NCBI GenBank assembly: GCA_050261415.1
Contig: JBLNDG010000155.1
Location: 1 to 18,071, forward strand
From: JBLNDG01 sp050261415
Lineage (GTDB): Bacteria; Bacillota; Clostridia; Lutisporales; Lutisporaceae
Length of the DNA stretch: 18,071 nucleotides
Direction: 5' to 3'
The notes beneath the pieces were generated by a model. It ran no database searches. It saw only the letters and a list, made by a program, of their open reading frames with translations, and was not told the DNA's origin. The translations under genes and the position numbers were made by a program. Position 1 is the stretch's first letter; every line of letters begins with the position of its first letter. This document shows, in pieces, positions 7,131-14,974 of the stretch.

Positions 7131-7161
7131 TTTTCAAATATTTTTGAAATGGGGAATTTAT

Positions 7162-7398
7162 ATGGCAGAGAATTTTTCATTTGAACAGGCACTGAAAAGG
7201 CTTGAAGAAATTGTGGAGACTCTTGAGTCAGGCAATATATCCCTTGCGGAATCAATCAAGATATACCAGGAAGGCATTAACCTTTCCAGGCTGTGTTCCG
7301 GTTTGCTTGAAGAAGCAGAAGGTAAAGTCATGACAATAATGAATAAAGAAGAAGGCAGTATGGAAGAGTTTAATGTTAATCAAATCAAGGAGGCATAA
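7162..7398 (+). CDS. xseB: Exodeoxyribonuclease VII small subunit
   Basis: The product is 78 residues. It has the family signature FEQALKRLEEIVETLESGNISLAESIKIYQEG, a two-helix bundle that wraps on the coiled coil of XseA, several copies per large subunit. A TTG at 7144 would extend the frame, but GGGGA at 7151-7155 sits correctly upstream of ATG 7162, which also gives the conventional start of the protein. It lies 31 bp after xseA and two bases before the ispA start, so the three genes are probably co-transcribed. Confidence 0.94.
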   Translation: MAENFSFEQALKRLEEIVETLESGNISLAESIKIYQEGINLSRLCSGLLEEAEGKVMTIMNKEEGSMEEFNVNQIKEA

Positions 7399-7400
7399 CA

Positions 7401-8282
7401 GTGGATCTTAATAGTTACATGCTTGGGAAAAAGCAGAGCATTGACAAGTTCCTTGATTCTCTTGTTCCAGAGAATGAAGAAATACCTGTAATAACAGATG
7501 CGATGAGGTACAGTCTTTTTGCAGGCGGGAAAAGGCTAAGGCCTATTTTGGCACTTATGGCATGTGAAATGTTCGGAGGCAATGAGGATGAAGTACTTCC
7601 CTTTGCCTGCTGCATTGAGTTGATACATACATATTCACTTATCCATGATGATTTACCTGCAATGGATAATGATGATTTCAGAAGGGGCAAGCTTACCAAC
7701 CACAAAGTCTATGGAGAAGGCTTTGCAGTACTTGCGGGGGACGCCCTTTTGAACCAGGCTTTTGAGATAATGTCTGATATAATTACAAAAAAACCCAGGA
7801 TTGAATATATTAAGACTATGAATACCATAAGCAGGGCTTCCGGAGTAAACGGAATGATAGGAGGCCAATGCATCGACCTTTATTTTGAAAATAAAAATAT
7901 TGATATAGATACACTTAAAAATATGCACAATAAAAAAACCGGCGCTATAATTACTGCTTCACTGGCTGCAGGCGCCTTGATAGCCGGTGCGGCAGAACAG
8001 GATGTCAAAAGCATGGAACAATTTGGCGCTATAATAGGCTTGGCTTTTCAGGTTACAGATGATATTCTTGATGTTGAAGGTACCATTGAAAAAATTGGTA
8101 AGAGCACCAACAAGGACCTGGCTAAAAACAAATCCAATTTTATAAGTTTTTATGGACTCCAACAATCCAAGCGGATTGCTTCCGATTTGATTTCCGAAGC
8201 AAAGAAAGTAATTTCGGCCTATGGAGCAAAAGGATATTATCTTAGTGAATTGGCAAATTATATAAGCAGCAGGGATAATTAG
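7401..8282 (+). CDS. ispA: Farnesyl diphosphate synthase (type II polyprenyl synthetase)
   Basis: The product is 293 residues, the usual size. It contains GGKRLRP (42-48), the first aspartate-rich motif DDLPAMDND (83-91) with FRRGK after it, and the second motif DDILD (220-224) within FQVTDDILDVEGT. The two-residue insertion in the first motif and the Tyr five positions before it (HTYSLIHDD) are the pattern of bacterial type II farnesyl diphosphate synthases. It condenses isopentenyl diphosphate with dimethylallyl and geranyl diphosphate in the cytosol, feeding undecaprenyl and quinone side-chain synthesis. It starts with GTG 7401 after AAGGAGG. The gene dxs, the entry enzyme of the MEP pathway, lies nearby. 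Confidence 0.93.
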   Translation: MDLNSYMLGKKQSIDKFLDSLVPENEEIPVITDAMRYSLFAGGKRLRPILALMACEMFGGNEDEVLPFACCIELIHTYSLIHDDLPAMDNDDFRRGKLTNHKVYGEGFAVLAGDALLNQAFEIMSDIITKKPRIEYIKTMNTISRASGVNGMIGGQCIDLYFENKNIDIDTLKNMHNKKTGAIITASLAAGALIAGAAEQDVKSMEQFGAIIGLAFQVTDDILDVEGTIEKIGKSTNKDLAKNKSNFISFYGLQQSKRIASDLISEAKKVISAYGAKGYYLSELANYISSRDN

Positions 8283-8312
8283 CGTATTTAATAGCCTTTA
8301 GGAGGATAAATC

Positions 8313-8756
8313 GTGAAATTTTTTAATGAAATTTTGAACAACAAAGTGCTTGTTACCTGTTCTGTTGCATGGCTGGCAGCACAGCTTCTCAAAATAATAA
8401 CTACTTTCTATTGCAGTAAAAAAATTGATTTGACAAGGTTTGTAGGCTCAGGAGGCATGCCAAGCTCACATACCTCCTTTGTTATGGCGCTATCCACATC
8501 TCTTGGAAAGCTTTACGGCTGGGATTCAGCTATTTTTGCTTTGTCACTCTGTTTTGCCTTTGTAGTCATGTATGATGCTGCAGGTGTCAGGAGGGCAGCA
8601 GGGAGCCAGGCAAGAATACTTAATATCATCATAGAAGATCTTGCGCACAATAAACCAATAGCCAACGAAAGGCTTAAAGAGCTTATCGGACATACACCGA
8701 AGCAGGTTTTTGCAGGTGCAATTCTGGGCATAGTGATAGCAAACCTTATGATATAA
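8313..8756 (+). CDS. Divergent PAP2 family membrane protein (DUF212, YuiD-like)
   Basis: The product is 147 residues with about four membrane segments. It has the DUF212 signatures GSGGMPSSHTSFVMAL (about 45-60) and MYDAAGVRRAAGSQARILN, plus ELIGHTPKQVFAGAILGI near the C-terminus. The family is distantly related to PAP2 acid phosphatases and keeps the PSSH element, but its substrate is not established. In Bacillus the homologue is YuiD. It starts at GTG 8313 after AGGAGGA and follows ispA by 30 bp. A link to prenyl-phosphate recycling is tempting from context but is only inference. Confidence 0.87.
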   Translation: MKFFNEILNNKVLVTCSVAWLAAQLLKIITTFYCSKKIDLTRFVGSGGMPSSHTSFVMALSTSLGKLYGWDSAIFALSLCFAFVVMYDAAGVRRAAGSQARILNIIIEDLAHNKPIANERLKELIGHTPKQVFAGAILGIVIANLMI

Positions 8757-8795
8757 TTAGATATATGTCTTTAAAAGTACATATTAATCAAGGAA

Positions 8796-8845
8796 AATGT
8801 TTCGCACTATATGAATTCAAAGTAAGATGTTTGGTGCGAAACATT
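8796..8845. promoter_or_regulatory. Perfect 12-bp inverted repeat upstream of dxs
   Basis: AATGTTTCGCAC (8796-8807) and its exact complement GTGCGAAACATT (8834-8845) are 26 bases apart in the 145-bp gap before dxs. No T run follows, so it is not a standard terminator. It could be a regulator-binding site or a leader hairpin. A weak TTGTTA-16-TATGAA pair (8851-8878) between it and the dxs ATG could be a promoter. Confidence 0.6.
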
Positions 8846-8901
8846 CTGATTTGTTATTAATGAATGTAATTGTATGAATTAAAACTTAAGGTAGGGGTAT
8901 A

Positions 8902-10761
8902 ATGTATAAAATACTTGACAGGATAAATTCTCCTGAAGACTTGAAAAAATTAAGCTACGCCGAGTTGAATGACTTGGCCGGCGAACTGAGGGATTATGTA
9001 ATAAAAGTAGTCTCTGAAAACGGAGGCCATCTTGCGTCAAATCTTGGTGTAGTGGAGCTGACTTTAGCTCTGCACAGGGTTTTTGACTCCCCAAAGGACA
9101 AAATTATATGGGATGTAGGTCACCAATCATACATACACAAGATTATTACCGGAAGAAGGGAAAGTTTTAAATCTCTTAGAAAGTTTGGAGGACTTAGTGG
9201 TTTTCCAAAGAGGGTCGAGAGCGAGCATGACATATTTGAAACAGGTCACAGCAGTACATCCGTTTCTGCTGCTTTAGGCATTGCCAAGGCAAGAGACTTG
9301 GTCGGAGATGATTATTCCGTTGTTGCAGTAATAGGTGATGGAGCACTCACAGGTGGAATGTCCTTCGAAGCCTTGAACCATGCCGGGGACTTTCCGACTA
9401 ACTTTATAGTAGTTCTTAATGATAATGAAATGTCAATATCCCATAATATCGGGGGATTGGCGAACCACTTGAGCAGGCTCAGAACAGAACCTGCATATTT
9501 CAAGCTTAAGGGCGAGATTGAATCAATACTCAATAAAATACCTGTAGTAGGAAAGCCCATGTTCAAGCTAGCTGAAAAAATGCGCGACTCTTTGAAATAT
9601 ATGTTGGTACAGGGACTTATCTTCGAGGAGCTGGGTTTCAAATACCTCGGCCCTATAGACGGGCACGATATAAGGCAGCTTGAGGATGTCATGAAAAGAG
9701 CGAAGGGTTATAACGGATATCCTGTGCTTATACATGCTGTAACGGTAAAAGGTAAGGGTTACTCAAAAGCTGAAGACAAGCCGGACATATTTCACGGCAT
9801 AAACCCATTTTTTATTGAAAATGGCGAATTAAAGAATAAAAGCAAAGAAAAGACATACTCCGACGTATTTGGGGAAACACTGATGGAACTGGCGGAAAAG
9901 GATGACAAAATAGTTGCAGTGTCTGCTGCAATGCCTGATGGTACAGGTTTGTCAGAATTTGCAAAGAAGTACAGCGGCAGGTTCTTTGATGTAGGTATAG
10001 CAGAGCAGCATGCCGTAACCTTCTGTGCAGGATTGGCAACCGGTGGGTTCAAGCCTGTTTTCGCCGTTTACTCAACCTTCCTTCAAAGGGCATACGACCA
10101 GGTTCTCCATGACGTATGCATGCAAAACCTCCCTGTTGTTTTTGCAATAGACAGGGCTGGTATAGTAGGTTCCGATGGAGAAACCCATCAGGGTGTTTTT
10201 GATATAACATACCTGAGAAATATACCGAACATCACCATAATGAGTCCTAAAGACGGAAATGAACTGAAAGAAATGCTCGAACTGGCCTTCACCCTTGGAA
10301 AACCTGTAGCTATAAGGTATCCAAGAGGAAGTGCCCAAAATATAGCGGCAGGAGGGACTGCCTTACAATATGGAAAGAGTGAGGTACTTGCAGAGGGTAA
10401 TGATGGAGTTATAATCGCTGAAGGCAACATGGCTTCCACCGCTCTTGAAGTCGGCAATAAGCTTAAACTTTCCGGGAAGAATTTTAAAGTCGTTAATGCA
10501 AGGTTCTTGAAACCTATGGATGAGGCTTTACTGTTTGAAATTGCCAAGCAATATAAGGTTATATATACAATTGAGGATAATGTAAAAGCGGGCGGTTTTG
10601 GCAGCGGAATACTTGAGTTCTACAGCAGCAACAATATTAATGTTGATGTCAAAATATTTGCCTACGATGACAGCTTCATCCCCCACGGTGAAGTAAAGGA
10701 ACTTCACAGATTGAAAGGTATCGATGCCGATACGGTCTATAATATGATAATGAAGGAGTAG
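8902..10761 (+). CDS. dxs: 1-Deoxy-D-xylulose-5-phosphate synthase
   Basis: The product is 619 residues, the standard length. It has a thiamine-diphosphate domain with ENGGHLASNLG (His43), the TPP/metal motif GDGALTGG...NDN (145-175) and ETGHSS. A transketolase-like pyrimidine domain starts about 315 (DVGIAEQHAVTF with the catalytic Glu, YSTFLQRAYDQ, DRAGIVGSDGETHQG). A C-terminal transketolase domain includes IRYPRGS and EDNVKAGGFGSG. It condenses pyruvate with glyceraldehyde 3-phosphate, the first and rate-limiting step of the MEP isoprenoid pathway, and also feeds thiamine and pyridoxal synthesis. The start is ATG 8902. The tlyA ribosome binding site overlaps its stop. Confidence 0.97.
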   Translation: MYKILDRINSPEDLKKLSYAELNDLAGELRDYVIKVVSENGGHLASNLGVVELTLALHRVFDSPKDKIIWDVGHQSYIHKIITGRRESFKSLRKFGGLSGFPKRVESEHDIFETGHSSTSVSAALGIAKARDLVGDDYSVVAVIGDGALTGGMSFEALNHAGDFPTNFIVVLNDNEMSISHNIGGLANHLSRLRTEPAYFKLKGEIESILNKIPVVGKPMFKLAEKMRDSLKYMLVQGLIFEELGFKYLGPIDGHDIRQLEDVMKRAKGYNGYPVLIHAVTVKGKGYSKAEDKPDIFHGINPFFIENGELKNKSKEKTYSDVFGETLMELAEKDDKIVAVSAAMPDGTGLSEFAKKYSGRFFDVGIAEQHAVTFCAGLATGGFKPVFAVYSTFLQRAYDQVLHDVCMQNLPVVFAIDRAGIVGSDGETHQGVFDITYLRNIPNITIMSPKDGNELKEMLELAFTLGKPVAIRYPRGSAQNIAAGGTALQYGKSEVLAEGNDGVIIAEGNMASTALEVGNKLKLSGKNFKVVNARFLKPMDEALLFEIAKQYKVIYTIEDNVKAGGFGSGILEFYSSNNINVDVKIFAYDDSFIPHGEVKELHRLKGIDADTVYNMIMKE

Positions 10762-10767
10762 ACAATT

Positions 10768-11577
10768 TTGGACGAAAAGGAAAGACTGGATGTACTTGTT
10801 TATAAACTCGGTTTGTCTGTCAGCAGAGAAAAGGCAAGCAGCCAGGTAATGTCAGGCATTGTATACGTAAACGGAGTAAAAATAGACAAACCCGGCACTA
10901 AGGTTTCTGTTGATTCAAAGGTAGAAGTACGCGGCAATGCAATTCCCTATGTAAGCCGGGGCGGTCTGAAGCTTGAAAAGGCGATGAATACCTTTAATAT
11001 AAATATTTCCGGAAAAACAGCGATGGATATAGGCGCATCAACCGGCGGTTTTACCGATTGCCTGTTGAAAAACGGCGCTTCTAAGGTTTTTGCAGTAGAT
11101 GTCGGTTATGGCCAACTCGCATGGGAACTGCGGACGGATAATAAGGTAATTTGCATGGAGAGAACCAACATCAGGTACGTAACCCCTGCAGATATTGGAG
11201 AAGCCGTTGATTTTGCCACAATTGACGTATCCTTTATCTCTTTGACAAAGGTTTTACCTGCAGTATACAATCTTCTCAGCCCTTCCGGCAAAATTGTCTG
11301 TCTTATAAAACCTCAATTTGAAGCAGGCAGGGAAAAAGTAGGCAAAAAGGGTGTGGTAAAGGATAAAAACGTTCACATGGAAGTAATCAGCAGTATAATA
11401 GATTTCTGTACTGGCGAAATGGATTTTACAGTATTTGGGCTTACCTTTTCTCCTATAAAAGGACCGGAGGGCAATATTGAATATCTTCTCTACCTGTCCA
11501 AAGAAAAAAATTCTTCTGTAAATACAGATACCATAGATATTGCTGCAGTTGTAGACCAGGCAAACGGCGAACTTTAG
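10768..11577 (+). CDS. tlyA: TlyA family rRNA 2'-O-methyltransferase (S4 + FtsJ-like domains)
   Basis: The product is 269 residues. It has an N-terminal S4 RNA-binding domain (about 5-60: ERLDVLVYKLGLSVSREKA, GIVYVNGVKIDKPG). The FtsJ-like methyltransferase has SRGGLKLEKAM (63-73), the SAM motif DIGASTGGF (87-95), DVGYGQLAWELR (111-122), DVSFISL (153-159) and KPQFEAGREKVGKKGVVKD. In mycobacteria TlyA methylates 16S and 23S rRNA. In Bacillus the equivalent is YqxC, also just ahead of ahrC and recN. The old name hemolysin is probably misleading. The start is TTG 10768, with GAAGGAG (10752-10758) inside the end of dxs. It lies six bases after dxs, so the two are likely co-transcribed. Confidence 0.92.
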   Translation: MDEKERLDVLVYKLGLSVSREKASSQVMSGIVYVNGVKIDKPGTKVSVDSKVEVRGNAIPYVSRGGLKLEKAMNTFNINISGKTAMDIGASTGGFTDCLLKNGASKVFAVDVGYGQLAWELRTDNKVICMERTNIRYVTPADIGEAVDFATIDVSFISLTKVLPAVYNLLSPSGKIVCLIKPQFEAGREKVGKKGVVKDKNVHMEVISSIIDFCTGEMDFTVFGLTFSPIKGPEGNIEYLLYLSKEKNSSVNTDTIDIAAVVDQANGEL

Positions 11578-11596
11578 AACTTGAATCATTAAAATA

Positions 11597-11642
11597 ATTT
11601 AATCTTTATTGCAATTTGTGTAGATTAAATCGGTTTTATAAT
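11597..11642. promoter_or_regulatory. Inverted repeat and possible -10 box upstream of nadK
   Basis: ATTTAATCT (11597-11605) and AGATTAAAT (11622-11630) form a perfect 9-bp inverted repeat with a 16-base spacer. A TATAAT lies just downstream at 11637-11642, inside a 15-base palindrome (TTTTATA-A-TATAAAA). No good -35 is evident (TTTGTG at 11615-11620 is the best placed). It may be the promoter region of nadK-argR-recN. The 159-bp gap holds no gene. Confidence 0.35.
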
Positions 11643-11736
11643 ATAAAATAGTAGTTAATAGCACATTATGGATATTTTTTCTATTTTGTGGAATTAGTTT
11701 TATGCTGTATCTTTAATTTGGACGGTGTTAATTAGC

Positions 11737-12603
11737 ATGAGGGTCGGAATAATCCCTAACATTTCAAAGGATAATGATCTGAAAATAACCGGTGAAATTC
11801 TTAACTGGTTTGCAGATAAAGAAGCAGTTGTACTGCTTGAGAAGCAAGTCGCAGAAAAGCTTGGCTGCAACTGCTATGGTTACGATATTGCCTCCATATA
11901 CTCCTCCAGTGATATTATAATAGTTCTTGGGGGTGATGGAACAATTTTAAACATTTCCAGGCAATCCTCAAAATACAATGTACCTATATTCGGAATAAAT
12001 CTCGGTCATCTGGGTTTCCTGGCCGAGGCAGAAGCAGGAGAAATGTATGCAGCTCTTGAAAAGATTCTGCAGGGAGATTATTTTATTGAAAAAAGAATGA
12101 TGTTGGAAGCTTCTATCGAAGAAAACAACACCCAGGTTGAAAACTTTGTTGCTCTAAATGATATTGGTATAACCAGAGGTCCTTTCTCAAGAATAATTAC
12201 CTATTCAATATATATAAACGGCAGCTTTGTAGATTTGTATTCGGCAGATGGTATTGTAATATCCAGTCCTACCGGCTCAACTGCATATTCATTATCTGCA
12301 GGAGGACCCATCGTCAGCCCCGATTTGAATGTAATAATAGTAACACCGGTATGTCCTCATACTTTACATTCACGGTCAATAGTGGTATCCGATAAGGATG
12401 AAGTAAAGGTTGAAATATGTAATAACAATACTGAAGTAATGCTCACAGTTGACGGACAATTGGGATACAAGCTCAAGTCCGGCGAAACAGTCACTATAAG
12501 AAGCTCCGCCTGTGCCACAAATCTTGTTAAACTAAAGCAAAGAAGCTTTTTTGATGTTTTAAGAAGAAAGATGTCTGAGGAACGGGATTATAAAAATATT
12601 TAG
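11737..12603 (+). CDS. nadK: NAD kinase
   Basis: The product is 288 residues, typical of bacterial NAD kinases. Visible motifs are GGDGT (65-69, catalytic Asp), NLGHLGFLAE (88-97), the NAD-binding ND pair in LNDIGITRG (141-142), and SADGIVISSPTGSTAYSLSAGGP (in parts, 169-191), followed by PHTLHSRSIV. The enzyme phosphorylates NAD to NADP in the cytosol. The frame has an upstream GTG at 11725, but ATG 11737 gives the conventional MRVGIIPN start and has a weak GGACGGTG site at 11720-11727. It is followed after 14 bp by argR, so nadK, argR and recN probably form an operon. Confidence 0.94.
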   Translation: MRVGIIPNISKDNDLKITGEILNWFADKEAVVLLEKQVAEKLGCNCYGYDIASIYSSSDIIIVLGGDGTILNISRQSSKYNVPIFGINLGHLGFLAEAEAGEMYAALEKILQGDYFIEKRMMLEASIEENNTQVENFVALNDIGITRGPFSRIITYSIYINGSFVDLYSADGIVISSPTGSTAYSLSAGGPIVSPDLNVIIVTPVCPHTLHSRSIVVSDKDEVKVEICNNNTEVMLTVDGQLGYKLKSGETVTIRSSACATNLVKLKQRSFFDVLRRKMSEERDYKNI

Positions 12604-12617
12604 CAGGAGGTTTTCTT

Positions 12618-13067
12618 ATGAAAATATCAAGGCATGCAAAGATTCTGGAGGTTATCGAGAAAAATCCTATTGAAACTCAGGAAGAGTTGGCGGAAGAACT
12701 TAAAAAAAATGGGTTTGATGTTACCCAGGCTACAGTGTCGAGGGATATCAAGGAGCTCAAGTTAGTCAAGGTTCTTGATGAAAACGGAATATACAAGTAT
12801 GCTACCTTGAAGGAACAGGACAGTATGCTAAATGAACGCCTGGTAAAGGTTTTTACCGAATCAGTGCTTAGCATAGACTACGCCGGCAACATAATAGTCA
12901 TAAAGACTTTTTCGGGAGCTGCAAATGCTGCATGTGAAGCAATAGATGTGCTTGATTTCAAAGAGATAGTCGGAACAATAGCCGGAGATGATACTATATT
13001 TGCACTTGTAAGAAATGCTGATAATGTAGAGATTGTAATTGACAAGCTCAAGAAGATGATGAAATAG
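12618..13067 (+). CDS. argR: Arginine repressor ArgR/AhrC
   Basis: The product is 149 residues, the normal size. The N-terminal winged helix has HAKILEVIEKNPIETQEELAEEL and the DNA-contacting QATVSRDIKELKLVKV (SRD at 41-43). The C-terminal domain has GAANAACEAID (100-110) and the arginine-binding, hexamer-forming GTIAGDDTIF (119-128). ArgR represses arginine biosynthesis and activates catabolism when arginine is bound. No arginine genes are in the window, so it acts at distant sites. The start is ATG 12618 with AGGAGG just upstream. In Firmicutes this position, before recN, is conserved. Confidence 0.95.
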   Translation: MKISRHAKILEVIEKNPIETQEELAEELKKNGFDVTQATVSRDIKELKLVKVLDENGIYKYATLKEQDSMLNERLVKVFTESVLSIDYAGNIIVIKTFSGAANAACEAIDVLDFKEIVGTIAGDDTIFALVRNADNVEIVIDKLKKMMK

Positions 13068-13078
13068 GTGGTATAATA

Positions 13079-14761
13079 ATGCTGCTCGAAATAAATATCA
13101 GTAATTTTGTAATAATTGAACACGAAGCAATTAATCTTAGCGAAGGCCTCAATATTATCACAGGTGAAACAGGTTCGGGAAAATCCCTTGTAATTGATGC
13201 TTTATCAGCAATTACCGGCGGAAAATTCAGCAAAGACGAAATACGGACAGGAGCGTCAAAGGCAGTTATTGAAGCGCTGTTTTCCCTGGAAGGTCTGGAC
13301 TATTTGAAGGATGTCCTCGAGGAGTACGGGATAGAGACTGAGGAGGACAAAACACTGCTAATTACCAGGGAGGTTAACCTTCAGGGTAAATCAGTATGCA
13401 GGATAAATGGACAAATAGTAACTTTATCAATGCTCAAAAAAATAGCTCAATATCTGGTTGATGTTGTTGGGCAGAACGAGCACCAGCTCCTGTTCAATAT
13501 TTCAAAGCATGGAGAATTTGTTGACAATTTCGGAGGAACTGAAACAACCGACTTGAAGAAGGATATTTCATACTTGGTCAATTCTCTCCATGAACAGCAG
13601 CAAAAGCTTGAAAACCTGAGCGGAAATGCTTCGGAAAGGGAAAGAAGGCTTGATCTTTTAAAGTTCCAAATAGATGAAATAGATCACGCAAAGCTTCAAA
13701 CCAACGAAGATGAAGAATTGAAAAACAGGAGACACCTGCTTGTAAATGCTGAAAAACTTCTAAAAGGTATAACAAATATTTATCTTTCACTGTTTAAGGG
13801 AACCGGCAATTCCAACAGTGCTGTTGATTTGCTGAATGATGCTGCCAGCGGCTTAAATGAACTTGTTTCAATAGACAATAAATTGGAGAAATACAGATCT
13901 ACCCTTTTGAACATGATTTACCAGCTTGAAGATTTTCAGGGGGAAATCAGGGACTACAAAGACAAAATCGAATTCAATGACAGTGAAATAGATATTTTGG
14001 AGGAGCGCCTCGACTTAATAAACAAGTTAAAGAGAAAGTATGGCAGCACAATAGAGGATATAATGAAATACAGGGAACAGACTGCGGCCGATTATAATGA
14101 ACTTGTAAACAGCGAAAAGCTTGCTTCCGAAATAGAAGTTGAAATAAAAAATTTAACATCGAAGTATTTGGAAAAAGCAAGACAATTATCTTCTTTGAGG
14201 ATGCGGTTTGCCGCCAAGCTGGAGAAATTGATTGAAAGGGAACTCCAGGACTTGAATATGCAAGGTTCCAGATTTGCTATAAGGATTACAAGTGATGAGA
14301 ACACAATCAGCCAGAACGGAATGGATAAAATGGAGTTTCTTCTGTCACCTAACCCTGGAGAACCCGAAAAACCGCTGAGCAAGATAGCATCAGGGGGAGA
14401 AATGTCAAGGGTGATGCTTGCAATAAAAAATGCCTTCTCTGAAATAGAAAAAGCTCCATGTGTAGTTCTGGATGAAGTTGATTCAGGTGTCGGTGGCCAA
14501 ACAGCAAATATGGTTGGCCAAAAGATAAAGGCTATTTCCAAGTCCTCTCAGATACTATGCATTACACATCTTCCACAAATAGCTTCCCTTGCTGATAATC
14601 ATATATATATATACAAAATGGTTGAAGACAATAAGACCTATACAAAAATGAAGCTTTTGGAACATAAGGAAAGAATCAATGAAATCGCCAGGATGTTGGG
14701 CGGTAATGAAAATATAGAAGCATCCTTGGAACATGCCAAAAAACTTATTGGGAAACAGTAG
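13079..14761 (+). CDS. recN: DNA repair protein RecN
   Basis: The product is 560 residues, standard for this SMC-like ATPase. It has MLLEINISNFVIIEH at the N-terminus and Walker A GETGSGKS (29-36). The segment VVGQNEHQLLFN is followed by a long coiled coil (about 155-390, rich in E, K and L). Near the end come the ABC signature SGGEMSRVMLAIK (about 438-450), Walker B CVVLDEVDSGVGG and the ITHLPQIASLAD switch. RecN is recruited early to double-strand breaks and helps hold DNA ends together for recombination. It starts at ATG 13079, 11 bases after argR, with AGGTGG. The terminator stem begins in its last three codons. Confidence 0.96.
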   Translation: MLLEINISNFVIIEHEAINLSEGLNIITGETGSGKSLVIDALSAITGGKFSKDEIRTGASKAVIEALFSLEGLDYLKDVLEEYGIETEEDKTLLITREVNLQGKSVCRINGQIVTLSMLKKIAQYLVDVVGQNEHQLLFNISKHGEFVDNFGGTETTDLKKDISYLVNSLHEQQQKLENLSGNASERERRLDLLKFQIDEIDHAKLQTNEDEELKNRRHLLVNAEKLLKGITNIYLSLFKGTGNSNSAVDLLNDAASGLNELVSIDNKLEKYRSTLLNMIYQLEDFQGEIRDYKDKIEFNDSEIDILEERLDLINKLKRKYGSTIEDIMKYREQTAADYNELVNSEKLASEIEVEIKNLTSKYLEKARQLSSLRMRFAAKLEKLIERELQDLNMQGSRFAIRITSDENTISQNGMDKMEFLLSPNPGEPEKPLSKIASGGEMSRVMLAIKNAFSEIEKAPCVVLDEVDSGVGGQTANMVGQKIKAISKSSQILCITHLPQIASLADNHIYIYKMVEDNKTYTKMKLLEHKERINEIARMLGGNENIEASLEHAKKLIGKQ

Positions 14762-14794
14762 CTTGGATTGGAGCTAAAAACTGTTTCCTTTTTT
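14751..14794 (+). terminator. Rho-independent terminator overlapping the recN stop codon
   Basis: GGAAACAGT (14751-14759) pairs perfectly with ACTGTTTCC (14780-14788), and an inner TAGCT/AGCTA pair (14759-14763 with 14772-14776) extends the stem, with unpaired AAA on the 3' side. TTTTTT follows at 14789-14794. The 5' arm covers the last recN codons and part of its stop codon. Confidence 0.9.
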
Positions 14795-14889
14795 GTCAGT
14801 TATTTTTATTGAAATTATTACATTGAATTCTGAATGTGCAAGGCTTTTTCTATGCTTCAAACCTTCTCTTATTCAGTTAACTATTAAAA

Positions 14890-14919
14890 GAATAATAGGA
14901 CTTTAAAAAGGTTAACTTA
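14890..14919 (+). promoter_or_regulatory. Possible sporulation (sigma-G/sigma-F type) promoter for spoIVB
   Basis: GAATA (14890-14894) fits the sigma-G/F -35 pattern. TAACTTA (14913-14919), 18 bases later, partly fits the sigma-G -10 CATnnTA, and GGTTAACTT (14910-14918) partly fits the sigma-F -10. spoIVB is a forespore gene under sigma-F and sigma-G in Bacillus. The match is imperfect. Confidence 0.3.
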
Positions 14920-14937
14920 ATTACGAGAAATTAAGTT
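14914..14937. repeat. 9-bp inverted repeat directly before the upstream spoIVB ATG
   Basis: AACTTAATT (14914-14922) and AATTAAGTT (14929-14937) are exact complements around a 6-base spacer, ending one base before ATG 14939. They overlap the putative -10 region. This may be an operator or a leader hairpin. It leaves no ribosome binding site for ATG 14939. Confidence 0.5.
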
Positions 14938-14974
14938 TATGAAGGATAGACTCTTCTGGGGATACAGGAGAGTG

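Noticed and set aside
8796..8901. Riboswitch (for example thiamine diphosphate) in the dxs leader
   Set aside because: I see no conserved THI-box or other known aptamer core, and after the inverted repeat only about 56 bases remain before the start codon.
14092..14541. 149-codon reverse-strand frame opposite the 3' part of recN
   Set aside because: It overlaps the conserved ATPase signature and Walker B region of recN, so it is a shadow frame.
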